Source: Cryptomeria japonica
Taxonomy: Eukaryota; Streptophyta; Pinopsida; Cupressales; Cupressaceae
Direction: 5' to 3'
DNA length: 64,000 bases
Assembly (NCBI RefSeq): GCF_030272615.1
Contig: NC_081414.1
Span: 49,528,501-49,592,500, forward strand
Shown: piece after piece, positions 20,617-33,000 of the stretch
How the letters are laid out: the number at the start of each line of letters is the position of its first letter
How positions within the stretch are numbered: the stretch's first letter is position 1
Position numbers and translations under genes: made by a program
The notes under the pieces: model-generated
Databases searched by the model: none
Told to the model about the DNA's origin: nothing
The model's input: the letters and a program-made list of their open reading frames with translations, nothing else

Positions 20617-23600
20617 ATGGCTTCAACATCACATGCTAGCTCTAGTGCACCCATTGATTCTATAGACTTCATTCAACGGAAGGCAAAATACAATGCCCTA
20701 TCTCAAATACCCGCTGGTGTCATAGTGGAAGAAGGCATTTCAGATTTCATTGACTGCAAGATTGAATTCCTAGGATCTCTGATGATCCATTCCCAGTTGA
20801 GTCTGTTCTATAGAAAAGATAAGAAGATTAAACCAGAATTCAGCATTCTGAAAAGAAGAAACTTCACAACGCAGCCTATTTTCTTGAAGAATTTTTGGAT
20901 GATCACATTCGAATTATTCTGAGCAGGGTACATGGTGATAAGATGTACTTAGAGCGGATGCATGATATCACACCAGAAGTGATTCATGGCGTCACCGGTT
21001 TCTGCAATGTTGGTAAAGTACCAGCCCTAAGAAAGATTAGCAAGACAAAAATGACTAAGCTCACCAGTTCTATGAGTGATTCACGAGGAATGACTCTCAA
21101 TTCAATCAAGGACAATCTTGTCAAATATGCATGTATGGTGATAGGATATCAGACGTTCCATGCTAGCAGAATCAACTCTGTCTCTGCTGCAGTGGTAAAT
21201 GTCACCTACAGGATGATAAAGGAAGATGCATTGTTTGATCTATGCACCGGTATGCAAAGACAACTCCTGTTGAACCTCAAGTCAATCAAAAAGGACAATG
21301 CCCTGAAATTTAAGTTTGGATAACTATTGGTTGGGTTGTTCTTCTACTTTCAAGGCTACTTTCCAGAATTAGGTGATATTCAGTGGTCTACTGACCAACC
21401 GGTGACAAAGCAAATCAAGGAAAGCCTACATGCGGTTGGAACCGACTATCCGGAAGTGCTAAACAAATATTTTGATGAGTTCAGATGCAAAATGAACCAA
21501 AGAGTAAGAATATCCAGTGATATAGTCAAAAAGTATGAGGAAGACATATGCTTCACCATCAAAGTTGATGAGTGCATAATGGAGGCGGTTGAGCCTAGAC
21601 AGGAAGAAGTGGAACCAATGGGATATGAGGTAATGAATGACATGTCAGATGGGTATGCCTCTACCCTAATCGCCTCGCCCCTTGATCCAAAGGAAAAGAG
21701 AACCGACACCTATTTGGAAAGGGTTACACCAGTTCAAGAACCCTTAGTAAAGAAGGGAAAGGCAGTGCCTTCAGCATCAGCACCGGTTACCACAGCAAGT
21801 CCCAAAGTGACCAAGCAGTCACCAGCAAAAAAGAAACCGAAAGCAGCACCCGCCAAAGTCTTTGATAGGAAGCAAAAGACAAAAAGCAATACACCAGACT
21901 CAGAGGACACTGTCTCTAAAGAACTGCCTAAGAAGACTAGGCAAGCGAGGAAAAAGACAAAGAGTGAACCGGCATCATCTACACCAGTAAATATTGATAT
22001 TTCCTCTTACAAACCTTTGACACATTATCAAAGAACAATTAAGAATATTAGAAGAAAAGTACTTGGTGATTTAAAAGAGTTCTTTGATGATTTTAATGAT
22101 GATGAAAAGAAAGAAGTTGAACAGGAAGTTATCAATTATTTATGCATTAATGACTGGTGGCCATCAGAAATTAAATCTGAGGTGCCTGATTCTTTGTATA
22201 ATTCTTTAGACAACAAGTGGTGCATTGCCATAGAAAAGGAAAAAGAAATAAGAGAGGAAGTATTTGTACAATACTTTATTGATGTGCCTAAAATAGAACT
22301 GTATGAAGTGGTGGAGAAATATAAGGGCCTCTTCTTCATGAGAAGAAGAAGACTCTTGTTATTGGAAGGAAAAGTTCCGAAAGTGGTCAAAGATACCCAC
22401 TCCCTTGCTCAATCAGCTTTAAGACTGCATGAAGTGGCTGAAGCCAACAGGAAAGCAGAGCAAGAACCGGAAATCACTCAAACAGATGAAGTATACAATA
22501 GTGAAGGAGAACCGGTCACCACTCAAATGGAACCGATTGACGTTGATGCCTTAAACGGTGACAGTGTCACTCTGGATGCACCAGTAGAAACAGAAGGTTG
22601 AGAGAAACGAGAAGAAGACGAGAAAACAAGTAGAGGGAGAAAAGAAGAAACAGGAGGAAGACAAGAGAAAACAGACAGAGGAAGAAAAGGAGCAACAGGA
22701 GGAAGACAAGAGTAAACAGGCAGAGGAAGAGAAGAAGAAACAGGAGATAGAAAAGACAAAATAGGCAGAACAGGAAAAGAAGAAAGAGGATGAGAAGAAA
22801 AAGAAAGAGGAAGAAAAGAGAAAAGAAGAGGAAAATAAGAAACAAGAGGATGAGAAGAAGAAGAAGGAAGCGGAAAAAGAAGAGGAGAAGAGAAAGGAAG
22901 AGGAGAAGAAAAAGGAAGCAGAAAAGGAAGAGGAGAAGAGAAAGGAAGAGGAGAAGAAAAAGGATGAAGATGAAAAGAAGGGGAAAGGAGGAGAAAAAGA
23001 AGGCAGAAGAAGACAAGAAAAGAGCCAATGAGAAAGAAGAAGCGGCACAGAGCACTCAGATGGAGACTCCAAAGGCAACCGGTGGTCAAACCAAACCGGC
23101 TGACATTACCAGTCTGCAAATGAATCAGAGCTACTGCAGAGCATTAAGATTGCTCAAGAGCGATTGGATGCTCTAAGGAGGAAAAAGGAGGAAGATGTTA
23201 TCCAAACTGCAGTGGAAACACTCACCAATTTGATACCCGGTACAAACCTCACCAGTACCGATTCCTCACTTTCCCAATTAAAGATTCTATGTATAGTTGT
23301 GGAAGACCAGGTCCAAAGCCTGGAATAAGTTGCATAAAACAAATGCCAAAAAGGAGCATGAAAAGGCTCTGAACATTGCCTTGGTGAAGAAGTTGAACGA
23401 GCTTCGGTCAGAACTTCAGAAGTCACAAAAGGACATCAAGGATGCAATGGATGAGGGCAATCTACTACTTAGCAAGATTTGTCAGCTTCATTTATTTTGT
23501 GATGATGTGCTCACTCAGAACGACAAACTGCAATCTGATATGCAGTCATTTATTAGCACCTTTAAGATGTCATATGATTCCTTCTCCACATATGGACAAA

Positions 23601-23911
23601 CTGCTCACCAGTTTCAACTTCAGTCTGCAAGACTAGAGGCAGAGATAAGCAATCGGACACGTAATTTGTAGGAACTTCAACTGGTCCTACTGCCAAGACT
23701 GAAAATTCTCCAGAAATGCTACCTCAATATAGATGCCCTAACAGTTACTCAAGAGATGAGTACCATGGATGCCATGGAGGAGCAGGTTTATCAGATGCAA
23801 ACGAAGAATGAGGTTGCTACCTCATTGCTTGAATCATGGTCTTTATCCATGAAGACATTTATGCAGGATTTTAAATCAGTTTTTGACAAATTTCACTCTT
23901 TATTGTCATAA
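20617..23911 (+). pseudogene. ORF2 of element B: long uncharacterised protein in the envelope position
   Basis: About 1,100 codons downstream of gag, starting MASTSHASSSAPIDS at 20617. N-terminal part: a globular-looking region including a DHIRIILSRVHGDKMYLE stretch and FFYFQGYFPELGDIQW. Middle: Lys/Ala/Pro-rich linker (KKKPKAAPAKV) and a second compact region (HYQRTIKNIRRKVLGDLK). Then a Lys/Glu-rich helix (22625-23010) and a coiled-coil tail ending about 23911. Lesions: a frameshift near 20870-20895, TAA 21321-21323, a stop near 22600 with a frame change, TAG 22762-22764 and TAG 23669-23671. I see no signal peptide or membrane segment to support an envelope. The family is unknown to me; similar ORFs in plant retroelements are usually left unnamed. 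Confidence 0.6.
22625..23010 (+). repeat. Purine-rich repeats coding a Lys/Glu helix
   Basis: Almost pure A/G on the plus strand, coding runs such as EAEKEEEKRKEEEKKK in the ORF2 frame. A 48-bp unit is repeated about twice near 22866-22965. The long minus-strand Ser/Phe/Leu readings here are its shadow. Confidence 0.8.
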
Positions 23912-23975
23912 ACTTTTTAAATCAGTTTTTAATGCAAATGAAACAGGGGTTTTTCAACTATACTTTGTCATTGTT

Positions 23976-24194
23976 GGAAAAGGGGGAGTAGTATTCTGTA
24001 TTTTAAATTTTGATGCATGCTTTGCAAACTTTCATGTTTATCTCAGTAAGGAAGTAGTATACATTGTATTTTCTGCAAAAGGGATAGTGTATATGCTTAG
24101 GGGGAGTAATTTTACTTATGACATAATTTTGTTGTAAAACACTTAGATATCAAAAATTTTCCTAAGTGTTGCCATCAATGCCAAAGGGGGAGAT
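23976..24194 (+). other. Multiple polypurine tracts before the 3' LTR of element B
   Basis: GAAAAGGGGGAG (about 23977), TTAGGGGGAG (about 24097) and AAAGGGGGAGA (about 24184), the last adjoining the LTR. The phrase GCCATCAATGCCAAAGGGGG is shared with Copia A at about 14743. Confidence 0.7.
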
Positions 24195-25370
24195 TATTGG
24201 CATTTTGATGACTATGTTGTGATTGTCATTGATGGACACACACTTGCTATGAGATCACTTTGAGAATGTATGAATTGTGCTCAAGCGGTAACTGTTCCAA
24301 ACCGGTATCATGTTGTAGTCTTTAGACTATTGTTGTTATGCAGAAAGTGTTTACCGATCTCAAGCGGTATAAAGACCCAAGCGGCATAGAGAGATCAAGC
24401 GGTTTAAGGATCTCAAGCGGAGCGGAGCAAAGGAGCTAGAAGCGGCAGTTATCTTTTTCTCAGTCTTCAATTTTTGTAAACCGGTAATTCGTTAAACCGG
24501 TATTACTCTGAGTTACCAACCGATAACCAGAAAGTTGGACAACCGGTATATTTGTATGATGAGTTACCATCCACTGACACTTTGATGGTGATTTTGTGTC
24601 GTGTTACCAAATGTGTCTAGATACAATGAACCTAGGAACTTGCAATGTAATCCTATTGGACCGACATGAAATCAGATTCCTTTTAAGGACATCATGTCTA
24701 GGGTTTTAGTATGTGTGTGCAGTTGATAGGGTTTGTGGTGGTTGATGAGCTCTTGAATGTGCGATCTTAACTGAGAAGATCAAGTCTGTGAGTTGTAACA
24801 GAGTAAGGAGTTACTGAAGACTATAGTAATGCTGAAATGCATTAGTTATGAGCTACAATGGATCTAATCAAGCAGATTGTGCCAATTGCTAGATCATTCA
24901 CTTGTTGATTACTCACATCTTTGACAAGTTAGAAACCCTTAACCGGGTAGGCCCAGAAAAGCCTTTGTAAATCTTCTAACAAGGTGGTTCACATTTGTGG
25001 ATCTAAAATCCTCTCACAAGGTAGTCTTTAATCGGACTTATCTCCTAACAGAGATTGAGATTCCTAACAGGATCTGTTCTGGTAAAGAACATTGTATGAC
25101 CTTAATCGGTCTGGTTACTATTCTATAGATAGTTACTTGTGAGTTTCATCTCACCGTGGTTTTTCCCATTTGGATTTCCACGTCAAAATCTCTTGTGTTA
25201 TGGTGATTGTGCTTCTGTGAGTGAATGCATTATTTTCTATTTGGTTTGCATGTGTGTTAACCGATTTGTTTGCTAAACTATTTTACTGGTTTACTGCTAG
25301 ACTATTAAAGTGTTTAAGTACAGTAATTTTTGGTATACTAATTCACCCCCCCCCCTCTTAGTATTCATCA
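24195..25370 (+). repeat. 3' LTR of element B
   Basis: TATTGGCATTTTGATG ... GTATTCATCA followed by TSD ATACA. It has multiple ACCGGT and AAGCGG words and a C-run at about 25345-25355. Confidence 0.9.
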
Positions 25371-25375
25371 ATACA

Positions 25376-26672
25376 ATACCATCATCTAATCAATCCATTT
25401 GTTCCTCGTAATCTACCATCACATGCAAATCATATCCATCTTCTTCAACTATCCAAGGTCAAACGCTAATCGAATCATCCAATCACATCCTTGGTCTTGT
25501 TCCCAGCCTTGTTGCAAGCCTTGATCGCAATCCAATCATCACCATCAGGATGCATCCTTCCTAATCCTTATGTTGTTTTGAGATATACCATTCTCACATC
25601 AACAACACTCCATCAATGATCAATCTCCCATGGCTTTTCATCTTGACTGGGGCAACATCATGCCCATCCCTGGGTCTTCCTCCATCATCCATAGTTCTTG
25701 TACATTGTGTATATAGGTGTTGTTGTACATATTATGTGTGTCAGTGTTGTCCTTTGAGATCATATCCTATCAGTTGGTTCTTCAACAATCATCTTTGAGC
25801 ATCTTTGTCAACATGATCATATCAAGTCCCTTTTGTTGATCCATCTCTCATCAATCTTTTATCTTGGTTTTGTTTCGAGATATCATTCTCACATAAACAA
25901 CACCCATCATTAGTCTGTGTAGGATGTATCCTTCCTCAAGTCAGACACCATCAATCCTCATCCAATCAATCATCACTTGACAAAACATATCTGAGACTCA
26001 TGTTGGCTTTGATTCTTTTTTATCTTTTTTTATCTTTTTAAGCTTTTCGAGTCCTATTTCCTCTTGGTCGTCATGATCTTTTATATCATGGTGCACTGAG
26101 AATCACAAGGTTGGATGTGATCTTTGTTGCTTTTGGTTTTTTTTCTTGGTGTGTCTTTTGATGTGTCCCATGGTGTTTCCTCATGAGGTTTTGGTTATCT
26201 CATGTTACACTGGGGCATATCTCTTCTACTTGTGGTTGTTCTAGCACCATTTCCTTCGAGGTCTTTGTAATTCTGTGTGGTGCTAGGTTAACCTTTTGTG
26301 TCTATTTATTTGAGACATTCTATGCATTATTTGTGAAAACACCTTTTTTTTTGTACCTGGTGTGTCACATATGGTGCTAAAGCAAAATAAGTGCTCGCTA
26401 AAATAACAATCAATGTTAAAGGCACTCATGCTCCATGATTAATTCACATTTGCATATGCATTGCATTCACATGGTTCTTTTCCTTTCGTGATATGACTTG
26501 GGAATGTGCATATGCCTCTCGTATTGTTGAGTGTAATTCTCACCTATTGAATTTATTTCTTGTCCATCTTCTATCCACTTGAGGTTCTTCCTGCACCTTG
26601 TTCTTCAAGTCGATGGTCTGTTATAGTCTTTGTACCAATGCTATTTTAGCGTCATCGCAAAGAGGGGCAAAA
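25376..26672 (+). other. Gypsy 3' non-coding region and polypurine tract
   Basis: T/C-rich non-coding DNA with repeated phrases such as GAGATATACCATTCTCACAT and GAGATATCATTCTCACAT. It ends with CGCAAAGAGGGGCAAAA (26656-26672), a Gypsy-type polypurine tract just before TGTAGACACC. No coding was recognised. Confidence 0.55.
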
Positions 26673-26939
26673 TGTAGACACCTAAATTTGATTAATTTAA
26701 TTAATTGAATTTAGCTATCCTAAATGCTCTTAATTCAATAATTATGCATTATTTAATTAATGTGTTCCCTACTTCTAGCTAATTAACTTTGTTAATTATG
26801 CTATAGTCCTCCTTTAATTAATTGATTAACAATCATAAATCAATTAATTAATTAAATTTGATCCCTTTTTCTGTTAAATAAATCAAATGCATAGTTTGAT
26901 TATTTAATCCATGTTGAATTTTTTCCTCTTAAATTCTCT

Positions 26940-27360
26940 CATAGAATTAATTAATTAAATTAATTAGTTCTATTTCCCCACATGCCTCCTAACTTTAATC
27001 CTCATCTAACTCTTCCTCTAACTTAACCCATTAATTAACCTTGGGTTTTAGTCATTCTTGTATTTCTTCCCACTACTTTCCCGCCCCATATGTGTGTATT
27101 CCTAAATATCCTAATATTTGGAAATAAATCCTTTTATTCTTTCCAACCTCCTTTCCACCCCATATGTGTGTATTCCTAAATATCCTAAGTCATGGAAATG
27201 ACATGGAATTAATTAATTAAATTAATTCTATTTCCTCACGTCTCTTAACTTTAACCCTCATCTATTTCTTCCTCTAGCTTAACTCATTAATTAACCTTGA
27301 GTTTAGTCATCCTTCTATTATTTCTTCCAACTTCTTTCCCACTCCATATGTATGCGCATT
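26940..27360 (+). repeat. Internal duplication in the Gypsy LTR
   Basis: A segment starting GAATTAATTAATTAAATTAA and including CTCATTAATTAACCTTG and CCATATGTGTGTATTCC occurs from about 26945 and again from about 27206. CCATATGTGTGTATTCCTAAATATCC also recurs at about 27087 and 27160. Confidence 0.7.
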
Positions 27361-27577
27361 TCCAAAATATCTCAAATTTCTTAAATTCTAGGGAAAATGT
27401 TGTTGAATTTGGGGAATTTTCCTAAAATTTGGAAAAAGATACCAAATTTCTTCAAACATGGGAATATCATAGTTTTGTAATATCTTTTGCATTAGAACCT
27501 TTGATATGGGTTATTCTCATGCCTCTCCATCTCCCATTCAAGCCTATTTAAACCCCCCATTTTCCTTCATAATCCAT

Positions 27578-27725
27578 CCACTTCCACATTCTCATACAGT
27601 TATAATGTCATTTTAACTATCCACTTTCCCATTCTCATACCGTTATAATGTCATTTTATCTATCCACTTTTCTCATACCGTTATAATGTCATTTTAGATA
27701 TCCACTTTCATTTTCATACTCTCAT
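27578..27725 (+). repeat. Tandem repeat, about 42-bp unit, three to four copies
   Basis: The unit is CTCATACCGTTATAATGTCATTTTA followed by A/TCTATCCACTTTC. Copies lie near 27590, 27633, 27672 and a partial one near 27715. Confidence 0.8.
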
Positions 27726-28644
27726 AATGCAAAAATGCTCACTCATCTTCTTACATAATCACATCCATTTAGCATAACTTTTTGTATCACATCTTGCTTA
27801 GTTTTCATCTTTGCAATCACTATCATGGAGCACAATCAAGTATCTACCATATAGAAAGCACACATCAAATCAAAGGACAATCAAATCAAAGGAGGAATAT
27901 GGAGTTTGCACTTTAATTTTTGTGTATTTAGTTTTCCTTCCTTCTTAGCATCATATTCTTGAGTGTGGTTGGAATATGTATCTATTAATTGTTTAGTATA
28001 TCTTTTCAATAGTTTACATTACATTTTCCTACATACAATAGCATACAAAAAGAGTGCGCCATAATATGATACAGAACCCAACGGCCAACGGCCATCACCA
28101 TCGACACAGACTAAATCACCACAAAATTGTCACAAGAGTGACCCCCTAAACAAAACCCTATACAGACAATATTGAAATTACGTACTTTCATTGGAAACAA
28201 AATTGTCCTAACAAAGGATTAATAATATTGATGAGGATGGCGTTCATGCGAGTGCGTGCAGGAGGTCGAGCTAAGGTTTTGCGGCCCTAGCTCATAGGCG
28301 GTGCTAGTGTGGTCTCGCGCAGGGGGGGAAGTGCAGGGTGTCGGGGGAAGACGGAGGAGGAAGGGGTTGCTAGGGCTCGAGGGTGGCTGTGAGGGTGGTC
28401 ACCAGGAGGTGTGAAGGCTGCGCGGGGGTGGGGATCTGCTGCTGTGGCTGAGGCTATCCCAGGTGTTAGGGATTTTTGGCAGGTCATTCCTTGGTGGTGC
28501 GGGTGAGGGGAGGGCCTTAGGTGCTGAACCCTCGTGGGGAGACCTTGGGGTGTGGGCCCTAGGCCGCTGTCCCTATTTGTTATTAATTTTTTGTGTGCCC
28601 CGATGGTGACTTTAGGTGGGGAAACCTCGCAAGCAGTTCCAGCC

Positions 28645-30030
28645 ATGGATTTCCATGCTGCAGTGGGATCAAAACCCCCATTTCAGAATGTGAAGACGTT
28701 TAACAATAACCTATTCTCTTCTGACTTCGGATCTGGGAGTGCTGGTAGCTCACGCATGGTGAAAATTAATGGTTGCCTTGAGAAATGCAGTGAGAGGCCA
28801 AAGCTGATTATCCCTCCTAAGATTATAGCTAAAGACATCGAATACTTTTCAAATCACTCGCTATACTACAAGTTCTTGGGAATGAGGGTTTCATTGCAGT
28901 TTTTGGAAAATTGGGTGCAACGAACATGGGCACCGGATGGGGAAATGGAGATTATGCTGCTAGCAAATAACTATTTCATGGTTACGTTCAACTGCATGGA
29001 GGATCGCAATAGGGTCTTTGAAGGAGGCATGTATTTTTACAACCAGGTGGGATTATTCATCAAACCTTGGCATGCGGGGTTTAATCCTTCAGAGGAGCTC
29101 CCAAATAGAGTTCTGGTGTGGGTTCGGCTACCACGTCTTCCAGTGGAATGTTGTCGAGAGGATGTGCTACGGATGCTAGCTGCTCTGCTTGGGAGGCCAG
29201 TGGGATCCTCGTCGCAAAATCTGGGGAGAAAGGTAATGACCTTTGCATGTATCTGTCTTGAAATAGATCTTAGTAAACCCTTGCCCGATGCTATAGATAT
29301 GTGTGCGGGCTCTTATTCATGGATTCAACAGCTAGATTACGAGACTTTACCATTTCATTGTCGTCTGTGTCATGAGTATGGTCATTTACAGCGTAAGTGT
29401 CCTAGATACAAACCGGTAGTGTGACAACCTCAGCAGTCAGAACCGAGCCTTGACAGGGCTGAGAAAGGGAAAGCTGCCATGTTGGGTGTGGTAGAGGGTG
29501 TTGATGGTTTTGTCTCGGTTAAGACAAAGAATAGGAACAAAGGACAAAAGAGACCCTTACAGGAGAAACGTGAGGAGGACACCTTTAACAACTTTGAGGC
29601 CTTGGATGATCTGAGTCATTAGGAAGTAAACCCGGGGTTAACCCCTCTAGATCAGGGTGCATCAGGAGGGGTGCTAGAAAGTGTAATGGAGGAATCTTCC
29701 CAAGCCTTGCTAGTGGTTGGAAGCCAGCAGATGGAGATGGACAAGATAGTAGGGGTTCAGTTGGGCCTGGCTCTTGGTATTGAGGTGAACCGGGCTGAGG
29801 GGGAGGGTTCTCCGATAGCTTTGAAACTGGAACTGGTTGGGGCTAAAAGTAATAAGTCAGTCGTTCACCTGGGCCTACACCAGTGGGATATTAAGAAAAG
29901 TGCTTCAGAGAAGAACTCAAAGGCTGGCAGAAAAAAGGATCCGGATAAGATCAAATTGATGGGGGAGAATTTGGTTGAGTCGGGGTCAGTGAAGACTTTG
30001 GATTCACACTTTTCCAACCCTCCTAAATGA
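28645..30030 (+). pseudogene. LINE ORF1 protein (DUF4283, zinc knuckle)
   Basis: The start MDFHAAVGSKPP at 28645 is preferred over upstream in-frame ATGs because it matches the usual ORF1 opening. DUF4283 spans roughly residues 45-200 (FLGMRVSLQFLENW, then MLLANNYFMVTFN). A single CCHC knuckle, CRLCHEYGHLQRKC, lies near 29365-29406. Such proteins bind the LINE RNA. Two in-frame stops interrupt the tail: TGA 29422-29424 (from Arg CGA, probably) and TAG 29620-29622. The final stop TGA overlaps the ORF2 start in ATGA at 30027-30030. Confidence 0.8.
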
Positions 30031-33000
30031 TTGTGCTCTCATGGAATGTAAGGGGCTTGAACAGCGGCCCTAGACAAAAAATTGTTCGGGATTTAATTAG
30101 GAATCACTCACTTGATGTCCTTTTCCTGCAAGAAACTAAAATTTCAGTGGAGAGTATGATGGGTCTTGTGCCAAAGTTGTGGGGGCGAGGCGAGTGTCAG
30201 TGTGTTGGGGCAGCCGGTTCCTCGGGAGGGGTGGCCTGTCTTTGGAACCCTTTAAGGTTTCGCCCTGTCTGGTGGGTTGCCTCCAGATCCTCATTATCTG
30301 GGGTGATGTCTAGTCTTGAGATTGGGGAATTCATCTTGTTTTCGAATATCTATGCTCCCACTGATTTTTAGGGTAAGAAAAGCTTATGGTCACATGTGTC
30401 AGGTATGCGAAGGTTGGCCCCTTTTCATCCATGGATTATGGCAGGATACTTCAATGCCATCCTGGAGTTGAGTGATAAGAAGGGGGGCATAATGTGGTTG
30501 GAACCTTCTTCTTTCCTTTTCTAGGATAGTATATCCTTACTGCAGCTAGTTGACGTCAATCCCAGCAATGGTTTGTTCACTTGGAACAATAGGAGGGTGG
30601 GAGAGAATTGGATTGCTAAATGATTGGATCATTTTCTAGTTTCCTGTTTTTGGATCGGAGGGGGGGTGGTCCACAAGCTCTGAGATTCTTGACTGGAGAG
30701 GGTCGGATCACTGGCCCATCAAGCTAGTTTCGTCTTCGGCTCGGGTAGTCTATTCGCCTTCATTCAAATTCCAACTTATGTGGCTTCGGGACCCTTCTTT
30801 GCAGGCTCTTGTTCCGGACTGGTGGAGGAAAGGGAGACCAGCCTTTGGCACTGCCATGTACTCTTTTGCTAAGCAGCTGCAATTTGTTAAGTTTCAGCTT
30901 AAGCAGTGGAACCGCCAAGGTTTCGGGAACATTTTTCATGAGAAGAAAGCTGCTCAAATTGCGTTGAATGAGATCACCAATGATATTAGGGAGCATTGGT
31001 TGTCTGAGGAACTGCTTAGAGAGGAAGACAGGGCGGTCAAGGTGGTAGAGGAATGGGAGCTTCGAGAAGAAATATATTGGAAGCAAAGAGCTTGTATTGA
31101 CTGGCTGAAGGAGGGGGACAAGAACACTGCTTTCTTCTTCAACTCAGTGAAAGAAAGAAGACACGAAAATTCCATTCCTGTTATGGTTAATGATAGAAGT
31201 GGGCAGTGCTTATCCCTGCAGGAGATGTCTAGGGCGTCTCTCCAGTTTTTCCAGTCCCTCTTTAGGGAGGACTCTCAGGGGGAAACAGTGGAAGAGAATC
31301 TGGTTTTGGATTGCATCCCTTCTCTTGTCTCGAGGGAGATGAATGAGCAGCTTTTGTGTCCTATTTTGCTGGAAGAGCTTGAGAGGATTGTCTTCCACAT
31401 GAGGAAAGGAAAGGCTCCTAGACCGGATGGGTTCCCGGTTGAGTTATTTCAAGAGTTCTGGGATATAATTAAGCTGGATTTATTGGAAGTACTCCAGGAG
31501 TCCCAGAGGAATAAACAGATGCTTAGGGCATTGAATGCGACCTTCATTGCCTTAATCCCCAAGTGTGCAGGGGCCGACCGGTTAGGCCACTTCCGCCTGA
31601 TCTCCCTCTGCAATGTGACTTATAAGATCATCTCTAAGCTGATAGCGGATAGATTGAAGAAGTGCTTGGGGAATGTTATTTCTGAGGAGCAGAGTGGGTT
31701 TGTGGAAGGGCGCCAAATTCTGGATGGGGTGGTCATTGCTACGGATACCATTCATTCTATGGCAACCTCCAAGGAAAAAGCTATGTTTATCAAGCCGGAT
31801 ATGGCTAAGGCGTACGATAGAGTTCGATGGTCCTTCCTTTAGAAGATCCTTAGGGCTTTTGGTTTTGCGGACGAGTGGATCCAATGGGTTATGAGTTGTG
31901 TTACCTCCACCTCTTTCTATGTGCTTATCAATGGAGACCACACTGAGCTATTTGGTGCTTCTAGGGGTCTCCGCCAGGGAGATCCTCTATCCCTTTATTT
32001 ATTCATTCTTCTTGTTAAGGGTCTAGGGAGGCTGATTAAGCATAATGTGGGTCGGAGTTCTATTCAGGGATGGAGATGGGGTAATGACTTATAGTCGCAG
32101 TCTCACCTATAGTTTGTGGATGATACAGCCCTTATGGGACTTGCTAGGATCAACGAAGCTTCAAATTTGCGTAAGGTCCTGGATGTTTATCTTGCAGCTT
32201 CTAGCCAGATGATCAATGAGGATAAATCTTCCATCCTCTTTTTCAACACTCCTGAGTCTATTCAGAGGAGGATTGCTCTTATCTTGAGATTCCAAGTTGG
32301 CTCCCTGCCCCTGATGTATTTGGGTATTCCTATTTCTCCTGGCAACCCCCCTAGGGAGTCATGGCAGGGGATCCTGGATAACTTCCGCTCCAAGGTTGAG
32401 CACTGGACTCATAGATGGTTATCCTTTGCGGGGAGGGTCCTTCTAATTCAGTCGGTGGTTTAGGCTCTTCTGATCTATCAATGTATGCTTCAAGTGGCTC
32501 CTAAGTGGTTTTTGAAGGGTTTGGAATCTCTGGCTAGAAAATTCTTATGGGCTGGTAATCTCACCTCTTCCAAATGGAGTCTGGTCAACTGGGACCTGAT
32601 ATGTAGCCCGAAGCAATCCGGGGGGCTTGGGTTAAGACAGTCTATTCTTTTTGGGGAAGCACTTGCTGCTAAATTGTACTGGAGGTGGTGTGTTGAGCAG
32701 GACCAAGGCTGGGCCAGGATTTTGGCCAACAAGTATATGTAGAGGATTCCAATGGAGGAAATCCCTAGATATCTGCTTGAAGGAAAGGGCTCATCAATCT
32801 GGTACACTCTCAAGAGGGGGGCTTCTCTCATTAAGGCAGGGCTTTTTTGGATCTGCAGAAGAGGGGAAGAGATTCTGTTCTGGAATGATTCTTGGGATGG
32901 ATACCCTCCCATCCTTGATCAGTTTCCTAACCTTGGAAACTTGGGCCAGAGGTTCTTGGAAGCTGGATGGTCAAGGGTGAGTGACTTTAAGGTTGTCTAT

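Larger units (their letters stand above)
17623..25370 (+). mobile_element. Element B: complete non-autonomous LTR retrotransposon with gag and an extra long ORF, no pol
   Basis: LTRs at 17623-18841 and 24195-25370 are flanked by the 5-bp duplication ATACA (17618-17622 and 25371-25375). A tRNA-Met-type primer site follows the 5' LTR and several polypurine tracts precede the 3' LTR. Between them lie a gag with zinc knuckles and a roughly 1,100-codon ORF in the envelope position. No protease, integrase, reverse transcriptase or RNase H is present, and the internal region leaves no room for a lost pol. It therefore depends on enzymes of another element. The shared LTR end, C-run and tract pattern point to relatives of Copia A as helpers. 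Confidence 0.88.
26673..28000 (+). repeat. 3' LTR of a Ty3/Gypsy-type element (right end approximate)
   Basis: Begins TGTAGACACCTAAATTT right after the polypurine tract. It is rich in TTAATTAATT and contains a likely promoter, CTATTTAAACCCCCC, near 27543. The right end is not defined: no mate LTR is in the window, and decayed LINE sequence begins near 28000-28080. Confidence 0.6.

Noticed and set aside
22523-23119. Long minus-strand open readings of 160-200 codons rich in Ser, Phe and Leu
   Set aside because: They are the complement of the purine-rich Lys/Glu repeat of element B ORF2. All three minus frames stay open for the same compositional reason.
28287-28646. Minus-strand reading of 119 codons opposite the LINE 5' region
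   Set aside because: GC-rich Pro/His/Ser translation with no domain, overlapping the LINE 5' region; an artefact of composition.
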